From Novosphingobium sp. ZN18A2 (lineage in GTDB: Bacteria; Pseudomonadota; Alphaproteobacteria; Sphingomonadales; Sphingomonadaceae), in the NCBI RefSeq assembly GCF_036784765.1, contig NZ_CP136651.1, positions 3,236,001 to 3,300,000 of the forward strand: a stretch of 64,000 nt of DNA, given 5' to 3'. The position numbers and the translations under genes were made by a program. Positions 17,644-26,128 of this stretch are shown here, piece by piece. Under the pieces are notes generated by a model. That model ran no database searches. It was not told the DNA's origin and saw only the letters and a program-made list of their open reading frames with translations. Each line of letters begins with the position of its first letter. Positions within the stretch are counted from its first letter, which is position 1.

Positions 17644-17945
17644 GCGCCAACGCGCGCTTCGCGATCTATGCGCTTTGCGCGCTGCTGGTGCTGGCCGGCA
17701 TGGCGATGCTGAACGGCGGCGGCGGGCTGGTGCTGATCGGCATCGGGCTGGTGCTCTTCGCCAGCGTGGTGCTGGAAGGCCGCTATCGCACCGGCGGGGC
17801 CGCGCAGGACGTGCCGCCCGACCGCTGGCAGCGCACCGGCGAGCGCGAGATCGACAGCGAAACCGGAAAGCCGGTGGAAGTGTGGTTCGATCCCGTAACC
17901 GGCGCGCGCCGCTACCGGCCGCTGGACCACGATCCGCGCCGCTGA
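17640..17945 (+). CDS. Small two-span membrane protein coupled to ybjQ
   Basis: The 101-residue product has two hydrophobic stretches separated by a GG-rich turn (residues about 7-24 and 27-43). A soluble tail follows with the WxDP-like segment KPVEVWFDPVTGARRYRP. The tail motif resembles small sphingomonad membrane proteins of unknown function. The start overlaps the ybjQ stop by 4 nt. The pair may act together at the membrane; that is inference from coupling only. A GC-rich inverted repeat (CCGCGCCGC / GCGGCGCGG) spans its stop codon, without a T-run. Confidence 0.75.
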   Translation: MSANARFAIYALCALLVLAGMAMLNGGGGLVLIGIGLVLFASVVLEGRYRTGGAAQDVPPDRWQRTGEREIDSETGKPVEVWFDPVTGARRYRPLDHDPRR

Positions 17946-17978
17946 CCGGGCGGCGCGGAAGTTACGCGGGGTGCGCCG

Positions 17979-18695
17979 TCAGTCGCCCTCGCCCGGATCG
18001 GCCGCCGTGGTACCCGGATCGATCAGGTACCGCCAGATCGCCGCGCCCAGCGCGCCGCCGATCAGCGGGGCGAGCCAGAACAGCCAGAGCTGGCCCAGCG
18101 CATCGGTCGCCGCGAACAGCGCCACACCGGTGGAGCGCGCGGGATTGACCGAGGTGTTGGTGACGGGGATCGAGACGAGGTGGATCAGCGTCAACGCAAG
18201 GCCGATCGCGATTCCCGCAAAGCCCGCAGGCGCATGGCGCGACGTCGCGCCCATGATCACCACCAGGAAGCCCGCCGTCATGATCACTTCGCACAGGAAC
18301 GCGGCCTGCAACGAATAACCGCCCGGCGACAGGTCGCCATATCCGTTCGAGGCAAAGCCGCCTGCCTCGAATCCCGGCTTGCCCGATGCGATCGCATAAA
18401 GCGCAACGGCCGCGACGATCGCGGCCAGGACTTGCGCGACCCAGTAGGGAAGAAGATCCTTCCACGCAAAACGCCCGCCAACGGCAAGGCCCAGTGAAAC
18501 CGCCGGATTGAAATGCCCGCCGGAAATGTTGCCCACGGCATAGACCATGGTCAGCACGGTAAGGCCGAAGGCCAGCGCCACACCCGCAAAGCCGATACCC
18601 AGGTCCGGAAAGGCCGCGGCAAGAACGGCCGAGCCGCATCCGCCGAACACCAGCCAGAACGTGCCGAAGAATTCGGCCGCCAGTTTACGCGTCAT
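17979..18695 (-). CDS. aqpZ: Aquaporin Z
   Basis: The 238-residue channel protein has six membrane segments and the two pore motifs, HFNPAVS in the first half and SVNPARST in the second. The start [21 protein letters not shown] is typical of AqpZ, which passes water rather than glycerol. GEGE-type Shine-Dalgarno sequence (GGAGAGGGGGAA region) precedes the ATG at 18695. It is a single gene between ybjQ-orf (convergent) and mmcB. Confidence 0.95.
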   Translation of the reverse strand: MTRKLAAEFFGTFWLVFGGCGSAVLAAAFPDLGIGFAGVALAFGLTVLTMVYAVGNISGGHFNPAVSLGLAVGGRFAWKDLLPYWVAQVLAAIVAAVALYAIASGKPGFEAGGFASNGYGDLSPGGYSLQAAFLCEVIMTAGFLVVIMGATSRHAPAGFAGIAIGLALTLIHLVSIPVTNTSVNPARSTGVALFAATDALGQLWLFWLAPLIGGALGAAIWRYLIDPGTTAADPGEGD

Positions 18696-18829
18696 TGCTT
18701 CCCCCTCTCCCAAAGGAACATGAGAGAAGCAGCTTAGGCCCGGTCCGCGATTTTCACCAACGCGGAAATGCTCCGTTCGGGCCGTATCCGTTCGTGACGG
18801 GCGGCAAAGACCGCTTCCCTCCCGCCAGC

Positions 18830-19330
18830 CTACGCCCCGCCCCAGCGCGAACAATCGGGATCGAGGCCGACCACGTGACGGCGCAGCGCGGCGCGTGCCA
18901 GCCGCTCCGTCTCTGCCTTGCGCCGCGCCGCCGCAAGCGGAAGCGTGGGCGCGGGACGCACGATTTCCGCATCATAGCCATCGGCAACGATCAACCCGCA
19001 CATGTCGGGTCGGAACGTTTCGGTCTCCATGCAGGCACGATCAAGATGCGGGGCTAGCCCCCAGAAGAACCGGTCGCAATGGTCAAGGTAATCGGGCCAT
19101 TTTGCATCGCCCAGCAGGTCTGCCTTGGCGACCTTGATCTCCACGATCACCAGCCGCCCCTTGGCATCGATGCCCATAAGGTCCGCCCGCCTGCCCGATC
19201 GCAGCGGCATTTCACCGATGCACCAGATATCGTTGCGCGCGAACAGGCGACTTATGCCGCGGGCAACGTCCTGCGCCGTCGCAAGGTCGGCATTCGAGAG
19301 GGAAGCGGCAGAATCGGCCATGACGGCCAT
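18830..19330 (-). CDS. mmcB: MmcB family DNA repair protein
   Basis: The 166-residue protein has a PD-(D/E)xK nuclease-type core: [32 protein letters not shown] supplies the Asp and the ExK pair near residues 58-70. It matches MmcB, described in Caulobacter as an SOS-induced protein needed for mitomycin C resistance. ATG 19330 is chosen; ATG 19321 is an equally possible start and neither has a clear Shine-Dalgarno sequence. A GTTC-N7-GTTC LexA-type box lies 5 nt upstream of 19330, so a longer reading from 19357, which would contain the box, is unlikely. Confidence 0.88.
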   Translation of the reverse strand: MAVMADSAASLSNADLATAQDVARGISRLFARNDIWCIGEMPLRSGRRADLMGIDAKGRLVIVEIKVAKADLLGDAKWPDYLDHCDRFFWGLAPHLDRACMETETFRPDMCGLIVADGYDAEIVRPAPTLPLAAARRKAETERLARAALRRHVVGLDPDCSRWGGA

Positions 19331-19335
19331 GATAG

Positions 19336-19350
19336 GAACGTAACGGGAAC
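19336..19350 (-). promoter_or_regulatory. SOS box (LexA operator) of mmcB
   Basis: On the minus strand the sequence is GTTC-CCGTTAC-GTTC, an exact match to the alphaproteobacterial LexA direct-repeat operator GTTC-N7-GTTC. It sits directly in front of mmcB, whose relatives are SOS-controlled. The position close to the start codon implies a very short leader or a promoter overlapping the operator. Confidence 0.8.
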
Positions 19351-19380
19351 ATGGCAAGGCCCGCCTTGCCTGCGGGACGA

Positions 19381-19785
19381 TCAGGCGTCGCGCCCGGCTC
19401 CGGGCGGTGGGGCAAGTGCAAGCAGCGCAGTCCGCGCGGCGATAAATTCATGCCACAGCGCCAACGCGGCCGGCGCCGGATCGGCGCCGCGCGCGCGCAC
19501 CGCCATAAGTGCCGAAAGGCCCGGCTCCATGATCGCCACCAGATCGTCCACCCCGCGCCGCGCGATCTCGCGGCGCCAGTCGCCCGCGTCCTTCATCATG
19601 TCGGGAAAATCGCACACGGCAGGCTGGCGCGCGTCCGGTGAAAGCCCGGCAAGCCTGCAAACGATATCGCCGGCGTCCTGCAGCGCAGACCACTTCGCGC
19701 TCAACGCGGTTGCGGCCGAATGGCCGAAATCGGGACGGCCGGCCTCCGGCGGAACGGTGCCGCGGGCTTCGGGATTGCTTGCCAT
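19381..19785 (-). CDS. Conserved-looking hypothetical protein
   Basis: The 134-residue product begins MASNPEARGTVPPEAGRPDF. It is mostly helical, with no signal peptide, no membrane span and no motif I recognise; two Cys lie in IVCRLAG and AVCDFPD. It sits between mmcB and the tRNA-Arg gene. Base composition and codon choice look like the neighbours. The 210 nt between its start and the tRNA hold the tRNA promoter and nothing else clear. Confidence 0.6.
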   Translation of the reverse strand: MASNPEARGTVPPEAGRPDFGHSAATALSAKWSALQDAGDIVCRLAGLSPDARQPAVCDFPDMMKDAGDWRREIARRGVDDLVAIMEPGLSALMAVRARGADPAPAALALWHEFIAARTALLALAPPPGAGRDA

Positions 19786-19954
19786 AACAGCGACTCGTGC
19801 CACGAATGCGCCTACCAAATCGCTAATGCCCGAATAGGGAAAGCATGACGCGCCGCATTCCCCACAGCCCCATGACGCGCCCGGGCGATTTACACCGGAC
19901 ACGGCACCTTCAACGCTGCAGTGCGGATTTATCCGCCCACCGGCACCAAAACCA

Positions 19955-19980
19955 CTGGCAAGCCCGCGCACACGCTGCTA
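19955..19980 (+). promoter_or_regulatory. Candidate promoter of the tRNA-Arg gene
   Basis: A CTGGC element (19955-19959) is followed, after 16 nt, by TGCTA (19976-19980), 15 nt before the tRNA. The tRNA-Gly gene at 27503 shows the same two elements (CTTGC and TGCTA) at the identical distance, which supports both calls. The boxes are weak relative to TTGACA/TATAAT, as is usual in this group. Confidence 0.4.
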
Positions 19981-19995
19981 GGTGCCCATGCCCAC

Positions 19996-20072
<77 letters not shown>

Positions 20073-20148
20073 GCTTTTCCATGTGATGGACCGTCTCTTC
20101 CGAAGAGGCGCCGCTTGTCACGGCATGGTCGCCTCGCGCGGGGATCGG

Positions 20149-22458
20149 TTACGCGGTGCGGCAGCCTGCCGCGGCGGCTGCGGCCTGGCCGAGGGATAGT
20201 CCGCCGTCGCCCGCCGGCAGCGTGTGGTGGACGAGCGGGACGAGGCCCAGCGCCTCCAGCCGCGCCGACACGCCCTCGCGTATCAGCCGGTTCTGGAACG
20301 TACCGCCGGAAAGCGCGACGGGGGTGGCGGGCGCGGGCGGGCCGCCTGACATAAGCAGCGCGACCATTGTATCCGCGAAGGCATGGTGGAACCGCGCGGC
20401 GATCACGCCCGGTGCGGTTCGGGCGGCAAGGTCCGCGGCAATTGCGTGCCATAGCCCCGCCAATCGCGCGCGTGACGGATCGCCCGGCTCCGGCCGGTCG
20501 AGCGCATAGCCTTCGCATCGATCCATGTGAGGGCGCGCGAGCGATTCCAGCGTCATTGCCGCGTGCCCTTCGTATCCGATGGCCAGCGGATGCACGCCAA
20601 GTGCGGCCGCGACCGCATCGAACAGGCGCCCGGCGGAGGAACAGGGCGGGCTGTTGAGTCTCTTGGCAATGGCCTGTTCGATCACGCGCACGCTGGAATC
20701 CTCGGGCAGGTGCGCGGTTAGCGGCGCAACCTTGGCACGCCAGTCCGGCCCGAATGCGTGCAAGAGGTGCGCGACGAGGTTGCGCCACGGCTGCTTCATC
20801 GCCTGTGCGCCGCCCGGAAGCGCCACCGCCGGAACCGCGGCAATACGCTCAGCCGAGACATAACCGCCGCGCAGCACCTCCCCGCCCCATAGCGTGCCGT
20901 CGGCGCCCAACCCCAGCCCGTCGCACACGATTGCCAGAGCTTCACGACCGGGCGCGACACCATGCTCCGCCAAGCACGCCGCCATATGCGCGTGGTGGTG
21001 CGCCACAGCGATAACCGGCACGCCCAGCTCGTCCGCCATGCGCCGCCCGAGCTGGGTTGAGAGGTAGTCCGGATGCGCGTCCACCGCGATCAGGCCCGGT
21101 GTGAAGTCATAAAGGCGGGCGAACAGGTCCAGCATCCGGCGATAGTCGGCAAGCGCCGCCGCGTCTTCCAGATCGCCGATATGCTGGGACAGCACCGCTT
21201 CGCGCCCGCGCAGCAGGCAGAAGGTGGCTTTCAACTCGCCGCCCATCGCCAGCACCGGCACGTCGCTTGCCAGCCCATCAGGCAGCATGACCGGATCGGG
21301 CGCGATGCCGCGCGCGCGGCGCAGCACGATCGGCCCGCGCGCGTCGAGTGCGACCACGCTATCGTCCACGCGGTTCACGATCTCGCGATCATGCATCAGC
21401 CACGCATCGGCAAGGTCCGCCAACCGCTCGCGCGCTTCGGCATTGGCAATCGCCTGCGGCTCGTCGCTGCGGTTGCCCGATGTCATCACCAGTGGCTGCC
21501 CCACCGCCTGCATCAGCAGATGGTGGAGCGGGGTATAGGCCAGCATCACGCCCAGATGATCCTGACCGGGCGCCAGCGCATCGGGCAACGCCTTGTCGCG
21601 GCGCGGCAACAGCACGATCGGCGCCGCGCTGGACGACATCAGCGCGGCGGCTTCGTCGCTCACATCGCAGATCGCCCGCGCCTGCTCTACGGACGCGACC
21701 ATCAGCGCCAGCGGCTTCGCGTCGCGCGCCTTGCGGCGGCGCAGTTCGGCAACGGCGCTGCCATCGCGGGCAAGGCAGGCAAGGTGAAACCCGCCCAGCC
21801 CCTTTATCGCAACGATCCGCCCGGCCTTCAGCAGCCGCGCGGCTTCCATCAGCGGATCGGCGGCGGCGTTCCCCTCTCCTTCAAGCCACAGGCGGGGGCC
21901 GCATTCGGGGCAGGCGATGGGCTGGGCGTGAAAGCGCCGGTCCGCCGGATCGCGGTATTCCGCGGCGCAAGCCCTGCACATGGGGAACGCCTTCATCGAC
22001 GTGTTCGCGCGATCATAGGGCACCGCCTCCACGATGGTCAGGCGCGGGCCGCAATGCGTGCAGTTGGTGAAGGCATAGCCGTGGCGGCGTTCTGCCGGGT
22101 CGCGGATTTCGGCAAGGCAGGCGGGGCACGTCGCGGCATCGGCGGTGATGCCGGTGCGCGCGTTTCCGCCGTGGCTCTCCCCGATCACGAAATCCGTGCG
22201 CGCGACGGGAGCGCCCGGCGAAGGCTCAACGCTGGCGACATGGGCAAGCGGCGGCGCTTCATCCGCCAGCGCGCGCACGAAATCGGCAAGCGCACGATCC
22301 GGTCCGGCGGCATGAACGATCACCCCTTCGGCATCGTTCGAAACCTCTCCCCGCAGCCCCAGCCGCCGCGCGAGTTGCCACACGAAGGGACGATAGCCCA
22401 CGCCCTGAACCTGCCCGCGCACGCGGATCGAAAGGCTGGTCTCAGCCTCCGTAGCCAT
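20149..22458 (-). CDS. hypF: Carbamoyltransferase HypF (hydrogenase maturation)
   Basis: HypF carbamoylates the C-terminal Cys of HypE, the first step in making the CN ligands of the [NiFe] site. The 769-residue protein has all four domains: N-terminal acylphosphatase-like (VRGQVQGVGYRPFVWQLARR), a zinc-finger pair with CPACLAEI, CTHCGPR, CRAC and CPECGPRLW, a YrdC-like domain (about residues 200-370), and a Kae1-like domain with the metal motif VAHHHAHMAACLAEH. It is the last gene of the operon, 3 nt after hypE. No terminator with a T-run is visible before the tRNA-Arg gene. Confidence 0.97.
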   Translation of the reverse strand: MATEAETSLSIRVRGQVQGVGYRPFVWQLARRLGLRGEVSNDAEGVIVHAAGPDRALADFVRALADEAPPLAHVASVEPSPGAPVARTDFVIGESHGGNARTGITADAATCPACLAEIRDPAERRHGYAFTNCTHCGPRLTIVEAVPYDRANTSMKAFPMCRACAAEYRDPADRRFHAQPIACPECGPRLWLEGEGNAAADPLMEAARLLKAGRIVAIKGLGGFHLACLARDGSAVAELRRRKARDAKPLALMVASVEQARAICDVSDEAAALMSSSAAPIVLLPRRDKALPDALAPGQDHLGVMLAYTPLHHLLMQAVGQPLVMTSGNRSDEPQAIANAEARERLADLADAWLMHDREIVNRVDDSVVALDARGPIVLRRARGIAPDPVMLPDGLASDVPVLAMGGELKATFCLLRGREAVLSQHIGDLEDAAALADYRRMLDLFARLYDFTPGLIAVDAHPDYLSTQLGRRMADELGVPVIAVAHHHAHMAACLAEHGVAPGREALAIVCDGLGLGADGTLWGGEVLRGGYVSAERIAAVPAVALPGGAQAMKQPWRNLVAHLLHAFGPDWRAKVAPLTAHLPEDSSVRVIEQAIAKRLNSPPCSSAGRLFDAVAAALGVHPLAIGYEGHAAMTLESLARPHMDRCEGYALDRPEPGDPSRARLAGLWHAIAADLAARTAPGVIAARFHHAFADTMVALLMSGGPPAPATPVALSGGTFQNRLIREGVSARLEALGLVPLVHHTLPAGDGGLSLGQAAAAAAGCRTA

Positions 22459-22461
22459 CCG

Positions 22462-23508
22462 TCAGCATATCCGGGGAAGCTGTTCGCCCGAAAGCCAATC
22501 GACCACGCGCATTCCGCCGATCCGGGTGGTCATCCGCACGAAGCCGGGCTGCTCTGCGGTAACGTGGCCGATCAACGCCGCGCCCGCGCCTTCGGGGTGC
22601 GCGTGCATGGCGGCCAGCACCCGGTCCGCATCGACGGCATCGCAGATGCACACCAGCTTGCCTTCGTTGGCGATGTGCAGCGGATCAAGGCCGAGCAGTT
22701 CGCAGGCCGAGGCGACTTCGGGCCGCACCGGGATCGCGCGTTCGTCTATCAGCATGCCGTGGCGCGTGCCTTCGACCAGTTCGTTCAGCGTGGCCGATAG
22801 CCCGCCGCGCGTGGGATCGCGCAGCAGCGCAATGTCCGGCGCGGCGGCGATCATGTCTGCCGCCATGCGGTGCAGCGCCGCGCTGTCCGACACGATGGAG
22901 GTGCCGAATTCCAGCCCCTGCCGCGCCGAAAGGATCGCCACGCCATGATCGCCGATCGGGCCGGACAGCAGAATCGCCTGCCCCGGCGCGATCCGCTCGG
23001 GCGAAATCTCCACACCGTCTGGCACCACACCGATGCCGGTGGTGGTGATGAACACGCCGTCTCCCTTGCCGCGCTCCACCACCTTGGTATCGCCCGTGGC
23101 GATGGGAACGCCCGCCTTCCTGGCCGCTTCGCCCATAGACGCGGCGATACGGTCAAGATCGGCAAGCGGAAAGCCTTCCTCGATAATGAAACCGGCGGTC
23201 AGCGCGACGGGCCGCGCACCGCCCATCGCCACGTCATTCAGCGTGCCGTGCACCGCCAGACTGCCGATGTCTCCGCCGGGGAAGAACAGCGGCGAGATAA
23301 CATGCCCGTCGGTGGACACCACGATACGCCCCTCTGGCCGATCCAGCCGCGCGACATCGTGGTGCTGGTCCAGCAGCGGGTTGGCGAAATGGTGCGCGAA
23401 GACCTTGCGGATCAGGTCCGCCATCGCGCGCGCGCCGCCGCCGTGGCTCATCGTCACGCGCTCGTCCGCGCGGAAGCGAGCCTTGCCGAGGGGTTCAAGC
23501 GCGGTCAT
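22462..23508 (-). CDS. hypE: Hydrogenase maturation protein HypE
   Basis: HypE dehydrates the S-carbamoyl group received from HypF to a thiocyanate, using ATP, and passes cyanide to the HypC-HypD complex. The 348-residue protein is an AIR-synthase-like ATPase (FFPGGDIGSLAVHGTLNDVAMGGARP and DPTRGGLSATLNEL). It ends in PRIC with the terminal Cys that carries the ligand, so the active tail is intact. It overlaps hypD by 4 nt (ATGA). Confidence 0.98.
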   Translation of the reverse strand: MTALEPLGKARFRADERVTMSHGGGARAMADLIRKVFAHHFANPLLDQHHDVARLDRPEGRIVVSTDGHVISPLFFPGGDIGSLAVHGTLNDVAMGGARPVALTAGFIIEEGFPLADLDRIAASMGEAARKAGVPIATGDTKVVERGKGDGVFITTTGIGVVPDGVEISPERIAPGQAILLSGPIGDHGVAILSARQGLEFGTSIVSDSAALHRMAADMIAAAPDIALLRDPTRGGLSATLNELVEGTRHGMLIDERAIPVRPEVASACELLGLDPLHIANEGKLVCICDAVDADRVLAAMHAHPEGAGAALIGHVTAEQPGFVRMTTRIGGMRVVDWLSGEQLPRIC

Positions 23509-24656
23509 TCAGCCGCCTCCAGCGCCATTTCGGCCAGCGTTTCGGCCCGGCGATAGGTCCAGTAGGCTGCACAGGCCCCTTCTGAGCTGACCATGCAGCT
23601 GCCCATAGGGTTTTCGGGCGTGCAGACTTTGCCGAACAGCTTGCAGTCCTTTGGCTTTTTCACCCCGCGCAGGATTGCCGGACATTCGCAGGACTTCACT
23701 TCGCGCGCGGTCTTCTCGCTGATCGGGAAACGCTTTTCCGCATCGAAGCGCGCATATTTGTCGCGGATCGCCAGCGCGCTGTCCGCCATCCAGCCCAGCC
23801 CGCGCCATTCGAACGTGGGGCGCAGTTCGAACACGTCGTCCACCAGTTCCTGCGCTTTCGCATTGCCTTCGCGGGTGACGACGCGGGTGTACTGGTTCTC
23901 CACCGCCACGCGGCCGTCATTCACCTGACGGATCAGCATCAGCACCGACTGCATCACGTCAAGCGGCTCAAACCCGGCGATCACCACCGGCTTTGCATAT
24001 TTCTCGGCCAGAAATTCATAAGGCTTCGATCCGATCACGGTCGAAACGTGGCTTGGTCCCAGAAACCCGTCGAGCCGCACCGCCTGTTCAGGATCGATCT
24101 CCGGCGCGTCGAGGATGTGGCGGATCGCCGCCGGGGTGAGCACGTGGTTGCAGAATACAGAGAAGTTCTCCAGCCCCTCGTCCGCCGCCTGGCGGATCGC
24201 CAACGCTGAGGGCGGCGTGGTGGTTTCAAACCCTATGCCCAGAAACACCACCTGCCGGTCCGGATTGGCGCGCGCGATGGCCAGCGCGTCCAGCGTGGAA
24301 TAGACCATCCGCACGTCCGCGCCATCGGCCTTCGCGCTCATCAGCGATCGGCGCTTCGATCCGGGCACGCGCAGCATGTCGCCATAGGAACACAGGATCG
24401 CGCCGGGCATTTCGGCCAGTTCTATCGCATCGTCCAGCCGGCGGATGGGCAGGATGCAGACCGGGCAGCCGGGGCCGTGGATGAAGTGGACGTTGGCGGG
24501 AACAAGATCCTGCACGCCATAGCGAAAGATCGCATGAGTGTGCCCGCCGCAGAACTCCATGAAATTATAGTCGCGCGCCGGATCGGCCTCTGCATGGATC
24601 GCGGCAGACAGCTTTTCGGCCAGCGCGCGGTCGCGAAATTCGTCAACGTATTTCAT
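23505..24656 (-). CDS. hypD: Hydrogenase maturation Fe-S protein HypD
   Basis: HypD is the [4Fe-4S] scaffold that, with HypC, assembles Fe(CN)2CO. The 383-residue sequence has the diagnostic motifs FCGGHTHAIFRYG near residue 35, HGPGCPVCILPIRRLD near residue 60, GIGFETTTPPSALAI near residue 140, and the Cys-rich tail CECPAILRG...CKLFGKVC...GSCMVSSEGACAAY. All expected Cys are present. The start overlaps the hypC stop and its stop overlaps the hypE start, both as ATGA. Confidence 0.98.
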   Translation of the reverse strand: MKYVDEFRDRALAEKLSAAIHAEADPARDYNFMEFCGGHTHAIFRYGVQDLVPANVHFIHGPGCPVCILPIRRLDDAIELAEMPGAILCSYGDMLRVPGSKRRSLMSAKADGADVRMVYSTLDALAIARANPDRQVVFLGIGFETTTPPSALAIRQAADEGLENFSVFCNHVLTPAAIRHILDAPEIDPEQAVRLDGFLGPSHVSTVIGSKPYEFLAEKYAKPVVIAGFEPLDVMQSVLMLIRQVNDGRVAVENQYTRVVTREGNAKAQELVDDVFELRPTFEWRGLGWMADSALAIRDKYARFDAEKRFPISEKTAREVKSCECPAILRGVKKPKDCKLFGKVCTPENPMGSCMVSSEGACAAYWTYRRAETLAEMALEAAE

Positions 24657-24907
24657 GACGCGGCCTCCCCGATTTCGGCCAGTTCGCTGTCGAGCAGCCC
24701 GCCTTCGGCCATCAGCGCCAGCGTGCGCTGCGCTTCTTCTTCGCTGACCTTGTGCAAGGCATAGCCGACGTGGACCAGCACATAGTCGCCAGCCGAAACC
24801 TCATCGAGCAGTGCGACGGATATCGTCTTGGTCACGCCGCCAAGCGAAACGACGGCCATGCCGTCATCACTCAGGTCCGTAACCAGCGCGGGGATGGCAA
24901 GGCACAT
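24653..24907 (-). CDS. hypC: HypC/HupF family hydrogenase chaperone
   Basis: The 84-residue protein begins MCLAIPALVTDL, with the essential Cys2 that becomes N-terminal after Met removal and binds the Fe unit. A VVSLGGVTKTISVALL core and the conserved GDYVLVHVGYALHKVSEEEA segment follow. It brings the Fe(CN)2CO unit from HypD to the hydrogenase large subunit. It starts 4 nt after hypB and overlaps hypD. Only one HypC paralogue is present in the window. Confidence 0.97.
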   Translation of the reverse strand: MCLAIPALVTDLSDDGMAVVSLGGVTKTISVALLDEVSAGDYVLVHVGYALHKVSEEEAQRTLALMAEGGLLDSELAEIGEAAS

Positions 24908-24911
24908 GGCG

Positions 24912-25787
24912 CTACTCCTGTCCGGCGGCGGGCGGTAATGTCGCACCCGCCATCATCGCGCCGCCCTTTATCCAGGCGATCCACGCCTCCATCCCTTCGC
25001 CGCTGCGTGCCGAAACGCGCAAGGTGCGCGCCTTCGGGTTCACGCGGCGCACGTTGGCTTCGGCAAGGTCGATATCGAAATCGAGGTGCGGCAGCAGGTC
25101 CACCTTGTTGAGCAGCACAAGGTCAGACGCGGCGAACATATCCGGGTATTTGAGCGGCTTGTCCTCTCCCTCGGTCACCGAAAGAATCGCCACCTTGTGC
25201 GCTTCGCCCAGATCGAAACCGGCCGGGCAGACAAGGTTGCCAACGTTTTCTATCAACAGAACAGAGCCATCCTGCGGCGCCAGCGGTTCAAGCGCGTGGC
25301 CGATCATGTGCGCGTCAAGGTGGCAGCCCTTGCCGGTGTTGACCTGCACCGCCGGAACGCCGGTTTCGCGGATGCGATCGGCATCGTTGCTGGTCTGCTG
25401 ATCGCCCTCGATCACCGCCAGCGGCAGTTCGCCTTTCAGCTTTTCAAGCGTCCTGACCAGCAGGCTCGTCTTTCCCGAACCGGGCGAGGAGACGAGGTTG
25501 AGGACGAACATGCCCTTGTCGGCAAACAGCTTGCGATTGGCGGCGGCATAGGCGTTGTTCTTGCCAAGGATATCGGCTTCAAGCCGGATCAGGCGCGACT
25601 GGCTCATCCCCGGCACGGACGTTCCCGCCGGGCCTTCGCCATAGTGCAGATCACCATGATCGCCGTGGTGGTGGTGATGATCGTGGTCATGATGATCGTG
25701 ACCATGATCGTGATGATGATGATAGTGGTGATGGCCCTGCCCTTCGATCCGGGTTTCGCCTTCGCCGCATCCGCATACGTTGCACAT
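24912..25787 (-). CDS. hypB: Nickel-handling GTPase HypB, His-rich form
   Basis: HypB is the GTPase that, with HypA, inserts Ni. The 291-residue protein begins [11 protein letters not shown], an N-terminal Cys cluster like the high-affinity Ni site of other HypB proteins. Residues 19-48 then contain 19 His, a nickel-storage tract. The SIMIBI G domain follows: [11 protein letters not shown] (P-loop), [26 protein letters not shown], and LNKVDLLP. The His tract corresponds to a run of cat/gat codons at about 25644-25735. The gene overlaps hypA by ATGA. Confidence 0.97.
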   Translation of the reverse strand: MCNVCGCGEGETRIEGQGHHHYHHHHDHGHDHHDHDHHHHHGDHGDLHYGEGPAGTSVPGMSQSRLIRLEADILGKNNAYAAANRKLFADKGMFVLNLVSSPGSGKTSLLVRTLEKLKGELPLAVIEGDQQTSNDADRIRETGVPAVQVNTGKGCHLDAHMIGHALEPLAPQDGSVLLIENVGNLVCPAGFDLGEAHKVAILSVTEGEDKPLKYPDMFAASDLVLLNKVDLLPHLDFDIDLAEANVRRVNPKARTLRVSARSGEGMEAWIAWIKGGAMMAGATLPPAAGQE

Positions 25788-26128
25788 CAGCACACCTCCA
25801 GTTCGCGTATCTTCAGGTCTTCCCCGCCGGTCACCTGCACCTGGTATCCGCCGCAATGCGGACAGGCATCATAACGCTGCGCAAGCCGAACCGCACGCGC
25901 GCAGGGCATGCACCACCCCTCGCCCGGCAATTCCACGATTTCCAGCGTGGCGCCCTGCGCAACCGAACCGTTCATCGCCACGTCGAAACCGAAGCGCAGC
26001 GCTTCTATTTCCACGCCCGAAAACGCGCCGACTTCCAGCGCCACACGCTCAACCCGCGCGAAGTTCCGCGCACGCGCCTGATCCTCGATGATGGAGCGGA
26101 TGGATTCGCACAGCGCCAGTTCGTGCAT
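25787..26128 (-). CDS. hypA: Hydrogenase nickel-incorporation protein HypA
   Basis: The 113-residue protein begins [10 protein letters not shown], where His2 is the Ni ligand, and has the zinc ribbon CMPC...CPHCGG near residues 73-93. It hands nickel to the hydrogenase large subunit together with HypB. A further in-frame reading upstream to 26188 is only the end of hupK. The start overlaps hupK (ATGA at 26128) and the stop overlaps hypB. Confidence 0.96.
   Translation of the reverse strand: MHELALCESIRSIIEDQARARNFARVERVALEVGAFSGVEIEALRFGFDVAMNGSVAQGATLEIVELPGEGWCMPCARAVRLAQRYDACPHCGGYQVQVTGGEDLKIRELEVC

Noticed and set aside
25644..25735. Tandem-repeat or CRISPR-like array of gat/cat units
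   Set aside because: It encodes the His-rich tract of HypB in frame and has no repeat-spacer structure.
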